Part shown: one piece after another, positions 51,798-64,000 of the stretch
How the letters are laid out: every line of letters begins with the position of its first letter
How positions within the stretch are numbered: position 1 is the stretch's first letter
NCBI GenBank assembly: GCA_018907035.1
Contig: JACCIC010000140.1
Location: 662,501-726,500, forward strand
Direction of reading: 5' to 3'
Source: Sycobia sp. Sy_11
Taxonomy: Eukaryota; Arthropoda; Insecta; Hymenoptera; Epichrysomallidae
DNA length: 64,000 nucleotides
Translations under genes and position numbers: made by a program
Notes under the pieces: generated by a model
Databases searched by the model: none
What the model saw: the letters and a program-made list of their open reading frames with translations, nothing else
What the model was told of the DNA's origin: nothing

Positions 51798-53697
51798 TAT
51801 ACAGAGAACAGATCAAGATTAGCGCGAGATCGAGGAAGCTGCCTTACTCCGAGCAACGGAATGGAAGCTCAGCGGTGATCGCCACATCTGGTAAAGTTGC
51901 TGATCGTCGATGGTTAATGTCTTCTTTTTACGTTACGTTAGAGATACGCAAATTATATGCATCGACGTAAATGTTTATCGCAAGGCCGTGTCACTGCTGT
52001 CATCGGCCTTCTGTAGAGGTTTGAGAATGTTCTATTGAATTTTGTTGTTTTCTTTTTCGACGATATATTCCGATGATTATTATGGTGACGAATGTGTGAA
52101 AATTTCCGCCTCTGCCACGAGGTCCACGATGCTTAGTCGTTGAAGAATTGACAATGTATAATCTGCACTAAAAGTCACTGTATACTTGAGATTTTAATAA
52201 AATTCACGTGCAGTAAGATATTAACATGTCTCCGTATAGTTATTTCTTCCTCTGTACTTTACGAAATTATGGTCCAATTTTGAAGAATTATTTTTTCCTT
52301 ACTTCCTATGAACTAGAAACAACATTTTTTAATCCATAGTTATTGGAAATTTTACAATCAACCATATTATATATATATCATTCAATCACATTCATAGACG
52401 TAATAAACCTAATAACGAAATCAAAGATTTCAAAATACCATAATGCGCAAGCAGAACTAATCCATTTGAAATAATAAATTTTATATCAACTCATAATTTT
52501 ACGTATAAAAATCATTATTAATAAATAATTTATATAAAAATGAATAGAATGAAATCTAAAGATATAATAAAGTTGTACAAGTATATGATAAAGAACTTTA
52601 AAAGTTGAGATAAAATGAAAATAAAAATTTTTAATAATAAAAACTATCAATTATGAAACATGTTTGTGGGCATAATCTTTCAATATTTTCATTCTACTTC
52701 GCTTCATGACATGTAAAAATATAATAAACATAAATTTCGAAAAAAATTCAGTTATTTAACGGTGAAAATTCTATAAAAAAAAGATTACAAAAAAAGAATT
52801 TGTATTATAATAAATTGTTTAATCCATAGTTTATTTAGTGTGGGTTCTTGGGAAGATGACAAAACAAGTCACACCTTGCTTATACGTAGAGAAATCATTT
52901 CCCATTTTTGATGCATTATTTTCATTACAAGTAAAACAAAATTGTACAACATTGTAAAGAATAAAAATCATCGTCGTCTTGAAAGACTATAATGATTAGC
53001 GAAAATTCTTCTAGGATGATCTACTTCAACTGCGACCTCGTTCATTATTTGGGCAAATCTGTTGAGAAAATAGTATCAAACACGACCTTTCGTTTGATCA
53101 AACATAAATAAACAAAATTCTTTATACCAAACAATTGATTCGTCGCTTGCTCCGCTCAAACGCCCGCTCAAACTTTAATTCGCCGATAACGAATTTGCAC
53201 AATTACGATTGTGGGGACGTTAAAAAATTCTATATTTAATATAAAACCAAGTATGCACCCTCAGTCCGTTCCGAAACATTCTTTAAATAATACAATTTCT
53301 CACCGTGAGCCCTCGCGGCAATCTTCCCGATGATAAATAAACGATTGTACGAATAATTGTGCGCGAACGAGAATTGCACCGGGCCCCTGTGTAAAATATT
53401 ACGTTATAAAGTCCGCGGCGAGAACGGCGACGAGCGACGCAGCGGGCCGACTCGCCTCCCGGCGCTACCATTATATACGTGTGTTTCTTCTTTCGCATGG
53501 GAAATCGCGCGCGTCCGCCGCGCAGCGCTGCGAAAATTCGTCGCGCAATTGCGCGCGAGCGCTCATTGGCGTCAATGCTTTCCTGTGGTTTTCGCCCCCC
53601 CCTCCCCTTCCTCCGCAACCCTCCCGGACACTTTGTAGTCGGCAAATCGAGTAAGCCGCAAACCGCGCCGCGAGTCGGCCGTCATTAGCTCTCGCGG

Positions 53698-53698
<1 letters not shown>

Positions 53699-53776
<78 letters not shown>
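53699..53776. repeat. (TA)n and (GA)n adjacent microsatellites
   Basis: A TA tract (53699-53737) and a GA tract (53743-53776) are separated by five bases. Confidence 0.95.
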
Positions 53777-53778
<2 letters not shown>

Positions 53779-53889
53779 AAAATCTACGCGGCAAAAAGCT
53801 TCGCAGTGCGAGTATAGGGGTCTCTCGCGAACGAGTATAAAGGCGGATGCGGGAAAGTCGCGCGGTACGGAGCGAGACAGGGGGAGGCG

Positions 53890-53891
<2 letters not shown>

Positions 53892-53923
<32 letters not shown>
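53892..53923. repeat. (GA)n microsatellite
   Basis: This is a GA tract of about 32 bp. Confidence 0.95.
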
Positions 53924-53930
<7 letters not shown>

Positions 53931-54400
53931 TTGGGGGGGAAAAAGTGAGAGAAACATAGGGCTATTAAACGTTCCAGCGCCGCGAGCTGCGAAGGAAACG
54001 ATCGGATTTGCGAGCTGTGACGTCCGTGGGCGCGCAACGTCTAGTGTCTATGCGAGCGCGGCGAGCGGGCAATTTGCATTTGACGCTTCGGTCCCGAAAG
54101 AGAAATCCCGTCGCGCGTTCGTTGCAAGGGACGTTAAGTTTCGCGGATTTTATTATGCCGGCGAAGCGCTAACCCAACCCCTCCCCCCCCCTTCCCTCCT
54201 CCACCTACCAGACTTCCGCTACGCGGACGCCGCCGCGAGCGACGCCTGGCTATCTGTGGCTTTTCGCGTCTCTGGCCGATATAATGCTGTAATCGCGTTT
54301 TTCGGCGCGTATTATATATTATGCGCGCGACGTTCGCCCGGAAATGCAGAGAGAAAGGGAGACGGACGCGTATTTGATTTTAATCTGGACTATAAGACAG

Positions 54401-56400
54401 CGTAATAAATTACGTTCTATACATAACTCACATTTTCACGCGCGGTAATTCAACTTATATACACTTTGCGCTGCCTTTGTTTCTCGTTCGCACTTAATAC
54501 TTTGCGATCTGTTCGTCTTTTAGCGTGGATTTGATAAACTATGGCTCATCGGGAAATTTTTAAAATCTCTTGTCGGTCTCATCCTTTCGGTATAAGAATA
54601 TAAATGATCGACAGTAATACTAATTTAGTAAATCAACCAATCCTTATTAAAGCAGTGGTACGTGACAACATATCTTTTCGACTTTTATCTCGAAATTTGT
54701 TATATTCCCTAATTATAGGGTCACACTGTAACGGGAGAAAAATACGGAAAATTTTACGGTAAAATTGGATAAACCTTGAACATTTTGATGTTTACTTTGA
54801 TTTGTGAAAATACTGTTTTTTCTAAAGTCTTGAAAAACTAGTATGTTGTATGCTAGATTAACAGCAACAAGTTCGTGCAAAAAACATCGATGTCGGATGT
54901 TTAGATTTTTGAACGAACTCAAGGCTCAAATTTTGGAATTTCAACGATTTGTGAAGAAGTTGACCGAAGAAGCAGCAACGCCAAAAGCTATACAACGTAA
55001 GGAAGTTTGTTTACATAGTGATAACAGTAAAATTTTATGAGTGGAAACAATAGTTGAGTAAACGAAACTCTACGGAACAGCGCGAAAAATACAATTGTCA
55101 CCAATTAAAAAACTACCCATTTCCTTTAAAGCTAACTCACCTGTTAAGATAATTGATCAATCACGATTTATTATTATACCTTAAATCAATCTAATTAGGG
55201 CATTTTATTTCGAATTATTCCAAATAGAAAATAGATAATGCAAAATACCCAAATCACGAATATTCTTAGATAGACTTAATTAGACTCCATACCAGTTCGT
55301 AATGAGAGAGAGAGAGAGAGAGATGCTCTAATCTCAGGACAAGCAAAAAATCTAAATTAAGCAAGGACTATTAATGTCCCTTGGGGTACGGTAGCACATG
55401 TTGAGACAGCTTACGATGTTTCTCCTTAATTAGAATAATAACTTTAGATCTTCTAGTTCCAAAGGATTGAACACGCGCGCAGACAGCAGCAGAGAATCTG
55501 TATGTCGTATGACATGAGCAAAATCATTACGTAAGGAGAGAGTGAGCCTCCGGAATATTTTTGGAGCCTAGCACAATGTAATACAATGAGGCTGCTGCAT
55601 AAGTCGAATATTCTATGATCGTCCCGTCTCCATTGCAGATTAAACTGAATTGGATACAAGACTTTGTTGAAATTTGGAAGGTTAATATTATCAATATTAT
55701 AAGTAGGAAATAAAATCTCTGCCGATTTTTTTTTGTTTCAAGTCAAAACCGAGAACACGTCTGTTCGGTTATACGAGCGCTAAAGAAATCAATCACCGTT
55801 TGATCAACGTGCATACGTATGCGCGACGTGTGTACGTTCATAATCAACCGATTGAAAACAGCAGTTTTCTGAAACGCATTTTGTAACGAAATGGAAATTT
55901 GTATCTCTCGGAGTGGTTTTTGACGAACAATCTGGAAATTCTTAAGATTACCTCGAATTTGCCGTCGAATTTAATGTCACAGTGAAAGATGGAGATTTTC
56001 CGATTGAAACATACATTTTCCCTCATGGTTACATCGAGTTCAAATCGAAGATGACTGTGGGATTGTAATTCCCGTAGTGATTGTAACCTTCCATAATGCT
56101 TATTTTTGTTCGTGTAATTATAGAAACGTGTGGACAGATTTTTGCCTCGAGCAGTTGAAAATTTGAATTTTAATTTGTCTCGAAATAGCCCAAGGCTACG
56201 TAATATAACGTCAGAAAAAATGCAGATCGCCATCCATTGAACGATAGTCCGACTTTTTGTAAACGCTAAAATTATTAACATGCGTAAAAAGCGAAATAAT
56301 CACACCAAGTTGTAGAGTGAATCATCCATTCGATTTCCGACACTGAGCATTAATTTCCAATCAGTGTATGCTCAGTGATAAAATAGGTTACATTTAATTA
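54401..56400. other. AT-rich intergenic stretch
   Basis: No gene was recognised. One exon-like open segment lies on the plus strand at 54905-54996 (see findings), and a short (GA)n tract at 55304-55322. Confidence 0.4.
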
Positions 56401-56911
56401 TCTTACCCAATGAGTTAAATCGTCGCTCATTGATTTTCTAATGTCGGGCGCGAAAGAGCGCCACCGGCGGTCGACGGGCCGATACTATTCCGCGTATAAT
56501 GCACGGCAATCGGCGCACGGTCCCACAGCCATCGGCGATTCAATATCGCCGCTTCTCGTCTTCGCTCCCTCTCCCGTCCATATAGATGCATAACGCAATC
56601 GAACCTCCGCGATGGGCCCCTCGGGGGAGAGGGGGGCGGGGGGGCGGGGAATGGAGCCTAACCGAGCGCATCGTAAAAGATGAGCACCGCATGAGAAGTG
56701 CGCTTCTTGCGCGCGAGAAAACGACGGTGCATTATTATAAGAGCAGAGTGGAGCGCGGTCCCGCGCTCCGGTTATGCATTGTTACATAGCGGCAGCATCG
56801 CGCGACGACGCCTCGGCCGAAGTGTACAGCCCTCTTCCTCTCAACCCGCCCCCCCTCCCTCTATCCCACCCGCTCTAGACGTTACAAAGCGCGCCTCTGC
56901 GCGCTCGCCTC

Positions 56912-56963
<52 letters not shown>

Positions 56964-57285
56964 CGCTCTCTTCCTCGGAGTCCTCTCGCCGCGCTTCCTC
57001 ATTCCCTTCCGTTGCGGAACATCGCCGCGCGCGGCTGGCTGGCTGGCTGGCTCTCCCCACCTCCCCCCCCTCTCTCTCTCTCTCTATCTCTCTCGCCCGC
57101 CGAGAGAACTGTGCCACGGCGGCTCCCGCGCGCCAGGCTGCTGATAAGTACGCGCCATATATAGAGAGAGAGAGAAAGAGAGAGAGGGGCGACCAACGGC
57201 GAGGACGTCGTTGCGGGCCAAGCGCATAACGGCAACCCGCGCCGCGGTACCGCTCTTCCTCGTTCCCGAGAATTCGCACCGGGTA

Positions 57286-57328
<43 letters not shown>

Positions 57329-57357
57329 CACATATAGCGTGTTGCGACTGCATATAT

Positions 57358-57394
<37 letters not shown>

Positions 57395-57574
57395 CACAGG
57401 TATAGGTGTATATATCGGTGCGCGCTGACATAACGAGCCCTCAGTCGCCTCCTTCTCCTCCTCCTTCATCTCCTCCCTCCTCTTCGCGGCTTACTTGGCG
57501 GCGCGCGAGCTCTCGGGGGCCGTTCGGTCGCGGGTACCGTTCGAGTATGCCGGGAGAAAGAGCCGATGGAAAAG

Positions 57575-57609
<35 letters not shown>

Positions 57610-57706
57610 GTAGAGGAGCGGGAGGAGGAAGCGACTCTTCGGTTCACCAGGTCGGCAGCGCGAGCCTTTAAAAGGCGCAGCTTCCAGACTTCCTTCTCCC
57701 ACTATG

Positions 57707-57754
<48 letters not shown>

Positions 57755-58250
57755 ATGCGCGCTGCACCCGCCCCGCCGCTCCGCTCCCTCTCTCTTTCGT
57801 TCTACCGCTACATCGCCTCCTATATTATCTGTGCGACGGGAGAATGGATACATAGGATGCATATATCTGTGTATATATGTGCACGCGGATGGTGAGAGAG
57901 AGAGAGAGAGAGAAGAGTTCCCGTGACCTATCGTCCCGACACGGCGCCGCGAGTTCATCCTCTCTCTTCCTCCGCTCCTGTCGAGCATATACATGTATAT
58001 ATAGATACGCCGTTTTCTTTATTCCACCCGGCCCTATCCCCCAACAGGTGTGTATACCTGTACACGATAGCGGTTGGAAGGTTTACGTGTGTAGGAGTAG
58101 CAGCAGCCTCGCGTTATTCGCCCCGAGGTCGCACCGAATCGAACCTCTACTTTCTTTGCGCGTATATAGGCAGGGCCGTCTTTTTTGCAGAGGCTTGTGT
58201 CAATCAGCCTTTGGCCCCAAAATCTAAAAGATTTTTTCTTTTTTTTTTGT
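56401..58250. other. GC-rich island packed with microsatellites
   Basis: CpG-rich sequence alternates with TA tracts (56912-56962, 57289-57322, 57362-57391, 57709-57752), a CT tract (57071-57094) and GA tracts (57164-57185, 57575-57601, 57893-57912). All frames longer than 100 codons here run through the repeats and are not protein-like. I see no gene. Confidence 0.6.
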
Positions 58251-59747
58251 TATTAGAAAAATACTCACATCATAGTTCTTTAAGATCTATTCTATCCAGT
58301 TTATAGATCGAATTTATTAGTTTTAATTTATTCGTTCTGTATTAATTTTAAAATTTAGAATGATGTTCTGTCGCCGCAATTCTCTCGATTGAACCGACGA
58401 GATAAATCTGAAGACCAATTTCGATGCTAGTCGAATGAAGTACGCAAACAGGAGGTATCGACAGAGCGGTATGACCATTTCGAGGCCTAACCTTTGATGA
58501 CGAGTCGCTCCTTCCTTTAATCCTTGGCTCTGGTTTTACCAGGCCATCAATGCACCAAATAACGCCTTTCGCGAATAATAAACGAATCATAATTACAAAT
58601 GTATAATTTACCTTTTTCACGAAATTCGGTAAGCTAAAGTAGCTGTGGTACTCGGACGCTTTTCGAAACATAATGTCCTAAACCTCACTTTCATTACGAA
58701 TACGTTTTTTTTTTCTTTTCTATAAATGTCCTAGTTTTCATATAATATTTAGATGTTATCATACTGTTCAAAAAAAAAAGAACAACAGATTAAGACATAA
58801 AGAAAAAATGTAATAGTAATGTCAAAAAAATATCATTGTCTTACTGACAGGAATTTTCGATTTTGCCACATAATCGGGCATATTAGAATCTATACTCGGA
58901 CAGACTCTTTAGATGCTTTACATTTATTATCAAATCTTAATGTAAAAATATCGGCATCTAAATGTACAATGAATTTTCAGAATTTAAAAGTAAATAAATA
59001 GATAATTAGTGAAATGAAAAGAAAATACCTTTATTTCTATCTAATTAATGAACCAAATCCACAAATAACCCATGAAAAGAGAAAACTCATATTTACAAAC
59101 TTGGACAGAAATGCGCAAACTCGTCCGAGTATAAATACAACGATAAAAAAGCGCAACCTATCACCGGACATCTGATTTTCAAATCATCAACGATTATAAT
59201 CATTCAAAAAAATAGTAGATTTTATTGATGTTAATATTATTATTCTTTTACACTTGATTGTCTAGTACAGAATAGTGTCTTTTTGCGTCTTATTAACGTC
59301 AAAAGTGATCACGAATTGTACGGGGAATCAAAAGTATGCGATTTCATTCATGGTTGCTATATTATGTCTGCGACGATGATAGTACATCACGACAATTAAA
59401 GTCGTTTTAATATTATTACTGAAAAGTAAATGTTTGAAATGTCGACCTGCTGACACAATCCATGAACTAAATAAATAATATCTCTTATTATTGCAGAATG
59501 TACAGCATTCACATTGATAACAATTTTCATTTTTTTGCCACCCGCCAAGTACTGGATCCACTTTTTGCTCTGTCTGAGTACTTAGTACTTTAGTTTATAC
59601 ATGTAACTTTGCTTCTTCGTAAGGGTTCTCAATTTTTTAATTTTTTAAGAAATTTCACTTTAAGAATTATGAATTTTCTAAGATAAACATGAATTAGTAT
59701 CTTAGTGAAAAACTGGTTAATTTCATTACTGTCAATCAATGTTCATC

Positions 59748-59748
<1 letters not shown>
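58251..59748. other. AT-rich intergenic stretch with short exon-like segments
   Basis: No gene was recognised. Two weak minus-strand candidates, 58612-58677 (splice-bounded) and 59037-59171 (small ORF with a poly(A) hexamer), are described in the findings. Confidence 0.4.
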
Positions 59749-61132
<1,384 letters not shown>

Positions 61133-62424
61133 ATTAAATCTATGCTTTCATAACGAAATCGCAGAAGTAACCACGGATCTTTTATGATAACGTCTTCTAT
61201 AGACTTTTAATTATTTCAATCGAGATATAAATATAGATTTTCTTGTGGCTCCGATTGCTGCATATTTTTAATTGCGCCGATGAATTCGAATAATTAATCA
61301 TTAGATGGTGGTAACGAGAAATTTACTCGCGTCAGAAATAGGCTTTTGAGTCATTCAGAGAGCCGTTTAACAGTAGCCAATAGGCAATTAAAACTTTTTT
61401 AAATCAATCGAACAACACTTTTTAGATGAAAGTGTGTAATAGCCGTGTACTGCTAGAAATATTTACGGGATCTTCTTCAAATATAGTTTTTATTAGAAAT
61501 AAAAAGGAAAAGAAAATACAAACTTTTCAGATTATGAAAAAGTGACGGAAATTACTCTTCACTGAAATTAACCGTCCGGAGTCGCCAATTCCTTTCAAAT
61601 CGGTACAATTATTTCAAAACCACTCGATCAGGAAATTCTGTTTGAAATCTTGAGAAATCCATTGAAAATTTGTATGAAATTTTTGGAAATCATTAGAAAT
61701 CAATTGAAGTCTTATGTAATCGTACCCAATTATGAAATCGGTTTTATCCTTATAGAAAATGAACGAAAGACATATTGAAAATCATTATCATTTAGGACAA
61801 ATCATTAAAAACATACCAAGAATAAGGGGAAAAAAATTTGTAATCGTTTATAAAATCAATTCGCAATGGTTATTTGGAATCTTAAGAAAGCGACAGATAA
61901 AATTCTGAAATAATTTTCACTTTTATTTTTCAAGTGAATAGCTCCTCATCCTTTGATAGCGATCCATTATAAATACATTTAAAATGACTTGAAATCAGTT
62001 CATAATCAGGATCCTTTACTAAGAAGCATTGAGAACAAAAGAACAGAGAAAACAATTTCGAAATCGCATTGACTCTCCTGATGCTCCAGTGTATTAGCCC
62101 TGCGAGTGATTTGACTGTTATTACAAATAAAAAGAAAAAAAAAGAAAAAGAAAAAAAAAACGAAAAAAAAACATCCCTAATAGCAATCGCCAGTAAAACC
62201 TTACTTTCGTACGCGTCGTGCGCGAGCGCGCTTCGCGAGTAATCGCCTTAACCCGAACACGCCCGCGATGACCTTTCGCGTCGATTCCGCGAAAATCGAA
62301 CGAGGGGCGCGACGCGCGCCGCCGCCGGCTTGAACGTCGATCGTGTCGCGGCTGGGTTCAATGCGAGCCGTAACGGCAGCGCTCCGGAATCGCGTTGGCC
62401 AACCACGTTCGACGATTCCGTTAG

Positions 62425-62425
<1 letters not shown>

Positions 62426-62459
<34 letters not shown>
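62426..62459. repeat. (TA)n microsatellite
   Basis: This TA tract of about 34 bp adjoins the CpG-rich patch. Confidence 0.95.
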
Positions 62460-62461
<2 letters not shown>

Positions 62462-63373
62462 AACGAGAGGTAAACTATACTAGTAAGTATTCAATTTGAT
62501 TCGATGGAAAAATTTGAAAGCGGAAGAGGAGCGTGAAAAAAAAATCGAGAGATCGATTTGACCTATGTGTGTATATATATATATATAGCTTCGGTATGAA
62601 AACGGTTATAGTCTATCGAAAGAGAGGATGTAAATCGGTCAAAACTATGGGGATTCGCTAAGATATCTCACCAACAGTTATCATCCTATGTCCTTACTTT
62701 GTCTTCGATCATTTATGTTTATGAAAATGTATAAAAGCGTGTTCGATGTTAAATACAGGAGTTATAATTCAAATTTTTTATTACCCTAAATCTGTAGATA
62801 CTTTTCGATAATCAAGTATGTCTCTCATTTACGCAACGATTTAATGTTCTTTCATTTTTTTTCAACCATTCGTGTCAATAATTAACCTTTTGTTTATTGA
62901 AAAAAATTAATTATAATGATTTATAATTTTTATCTGTAATATATTGGGAGCAGATTTTAAAAATAAAAATCAGCCCACTAATAGCCGTTAAACATGATCG
63001 AAGGTAAAGAGTTGCTTAATATACTTAATGCGTAAAACATTCATCAAACAGCTCTATTCAGCCTTTAAAATTGAGTAATAGCATTATTCTACATCCTTAT
63101 AATAATCGGCGTATAAGCGAATATAAATTAGCTTCATAATTCATAATCTATATAATCCTCTGTAGCCGATTTGCGTGAGGCCGCGTTAAGCTCCAAAGAA
63201 TCGCATTTCAATACATACCATTATAAGATGATAATCGAGCGATATCCCGGCGGCTGATCGATCCTCGGCGGGCTTTCACCGCGATATTACGGTCGCAAGC
63301 CGAGTCGAACCTCTATCCACCGGGATTACGTAACAGTTTTTCCAAAACCCTGTACAGATCTGTATATGTGCAA

Positions 63374-63404
<31 letters not shown>

Positions 63405-63411
63405 CACACAC
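63374..63411. repeat. (CA)n microsatellite
   Basis: This CA tract of about 38 bp, with one CG interruption, lies 12 bp upstream of an acceptor-like site. Confidence 0.95.
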
Positions 63412-64000
63412 CTCTATTCGCAGGAGCAGCTCAGAAAACTGGGCAGAGCGTACAAACGGCCGCGCGCACGGGGCAGAACAATAAGTGATTCTCCTCCGCG
63501 CATCGACGTATTATCTTCGCATCGGCTTGTATATAAAACCGTGCCAGTGCACGATTGTTCGAGACTCGTATCCCCTTTGTATTTGTATATACACACATTT
63601 ACTATCTATGATAAAAATTATCAGATCATTGATGGAGGGAGAGTCTGAAAAAGACGGGATGAAGGTCGTATCTGCCTCTTTGAAATCCAGGAAGCGTAAA
63701 TGCGACTCTTTCAGGAACAATTACTTGAATCATTCCCTAAAGGGTCGCTTCAGTTTCAATTCAATCTTTTGAGATTCAAAAATATTAAGCCATCCTAAAG
63801 GATCGACTGAATGATTCGCCAGTAAAATATGGCGCTATCGAGCGTTTGTCAACAGGTGGCGACGCGCTACTTTTTACGTCCACGCATCTAAACTTTGATT
63901 GACGACTATATAACTAGAGCATAACATTACAGCTCCACCGCAATACATTTTTCAGATAAATTTCATCTTATATGGAATATGGAAAAAACATATTGCAGAC

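Larger units (their letters stand above)
50787..53300. other. Region downstream of norpA
   Basis: The norpA 3' UTR occupies the first few hundred bases. A GC-rich stretch with facing G and C tracts (51.3-51.6 kb) and a (CT)n(TA)n repeat follow. From 52.0 to 53.3 kb the sequence is AT-rich, with one exon-like segment on the minus strand at 52968-53058 (see findings). Confidence 0.5.
53300..54400. other. GC-rich island with TA and GA repeats, no gene recognised
   Basis: This island of about 1 kb is rich in CpG, in contrast to its AT-rich flanks. It holds a (TA)n tract and two (GA)n tracts. Open frames exist on both strands but are Arg/Ser/Gly-rich translations of GC-rich DNA, without recognisable domains. 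A promoter or first exon of an unseen gene is possible but not shown. Confidence 0.4.
61132..64000. other. Right-hand end of the window, no gene recognised
   Basis: The sequence is AT-rich with a CpG-rich patch at 62.2-62.42 kb and a mixed patch at 63.2-63.6 kb. A plus-strand open segment of 74 codons follows an acceptor-like site at 63421 (see findings). I found no product I could name. Confidence 0.4.

Noticed and set aside
55844..56281. 145-codon minus-strand frame downstream of norpA
   Set aside because: It has no splice signals, no recognisable motif and an amino-acid content like translated non-coding DNA. The opposite strand reads no better.
58348..58671. 107-codon minus-strand frame
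   Set aside because: Only its first 20 codons look protein-like, and they end at a good donor. The rest is probably intron. The short part is kept as a separate finding.
63310..63345. tRNA B-box-like sequence (GGTTCGACTC on the minus strand), and a similar one near 58131
   Set aside because: There is no matching T-stem, anticodon arm or acceptor stem around either site.

Overview
The window is nuclear DNA of an insect, most likely a hymenopteran (inference). The evidence is AT-rich sequence, small GT-AG introns, a rhabdomeric norpA-type phospholipase C and very long (TA)n tracts. I saw no bacterial operon, CRISPR array, tRNA or rRNA gene. I rebuilt six multi-exon protein genes by following reading phase across every splice junction; all six close in frame.

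Layout: SMIM14 (+, 1507-2310); a SENP6/7-type SUMO protease of 19 coding exons (-, 3066-10102); the minus-end kinesin ncd (+, 14353-16579); ZCCHC8, the scaffold of the nuclear exosome targeting complex (-, 17673-20617); ANKMY2 (+, 22139-23463); the mitochondrial protein p32/C1QBP (-, 24058-25361); and norpA, the phototransduction PLC-beta, in 20 coding exons over 19 kb (+, 31514-50786). Counting norpA there are seven genes; strands alternate without exception, so every intergenic gap is either a shared promoter region or a shared 3' region.

The left half (1-25 kb) has AT-rich exons and compact introns. From about 28 kb rightwards the exons and many non-coding stretches become GC-rich, introns lengthen, and pure or composite microsatellites appear every 1-2 kb, some touching norpA splice sites. 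From 50.8 kb to the end I recognise no gene. That region holds GC-rich islands, a dense microsatellite field and a few short exon-like open segments that I could not assign.

The genes do not form one pathway. SENP6/7 (SUMO removal), ZCCHC8 (nuclear RNA decay) and ncd (spindle) are nuclear or mitotic housekeeping; p32 is mitochondrial; SMIM14 is an ER membrane protein; norpA is the sensory gene. The main items for a second look are a 369-bp fold-back element in norpA intron 8, a hammerhead-like retroelement motif near 12.97 kb, a possible unannotated two-exon gene at 13.5-13.96 kb, the altered C-terminal PDZ ligand of norpA, and the unusual N-terminal half of the SUMO protease.
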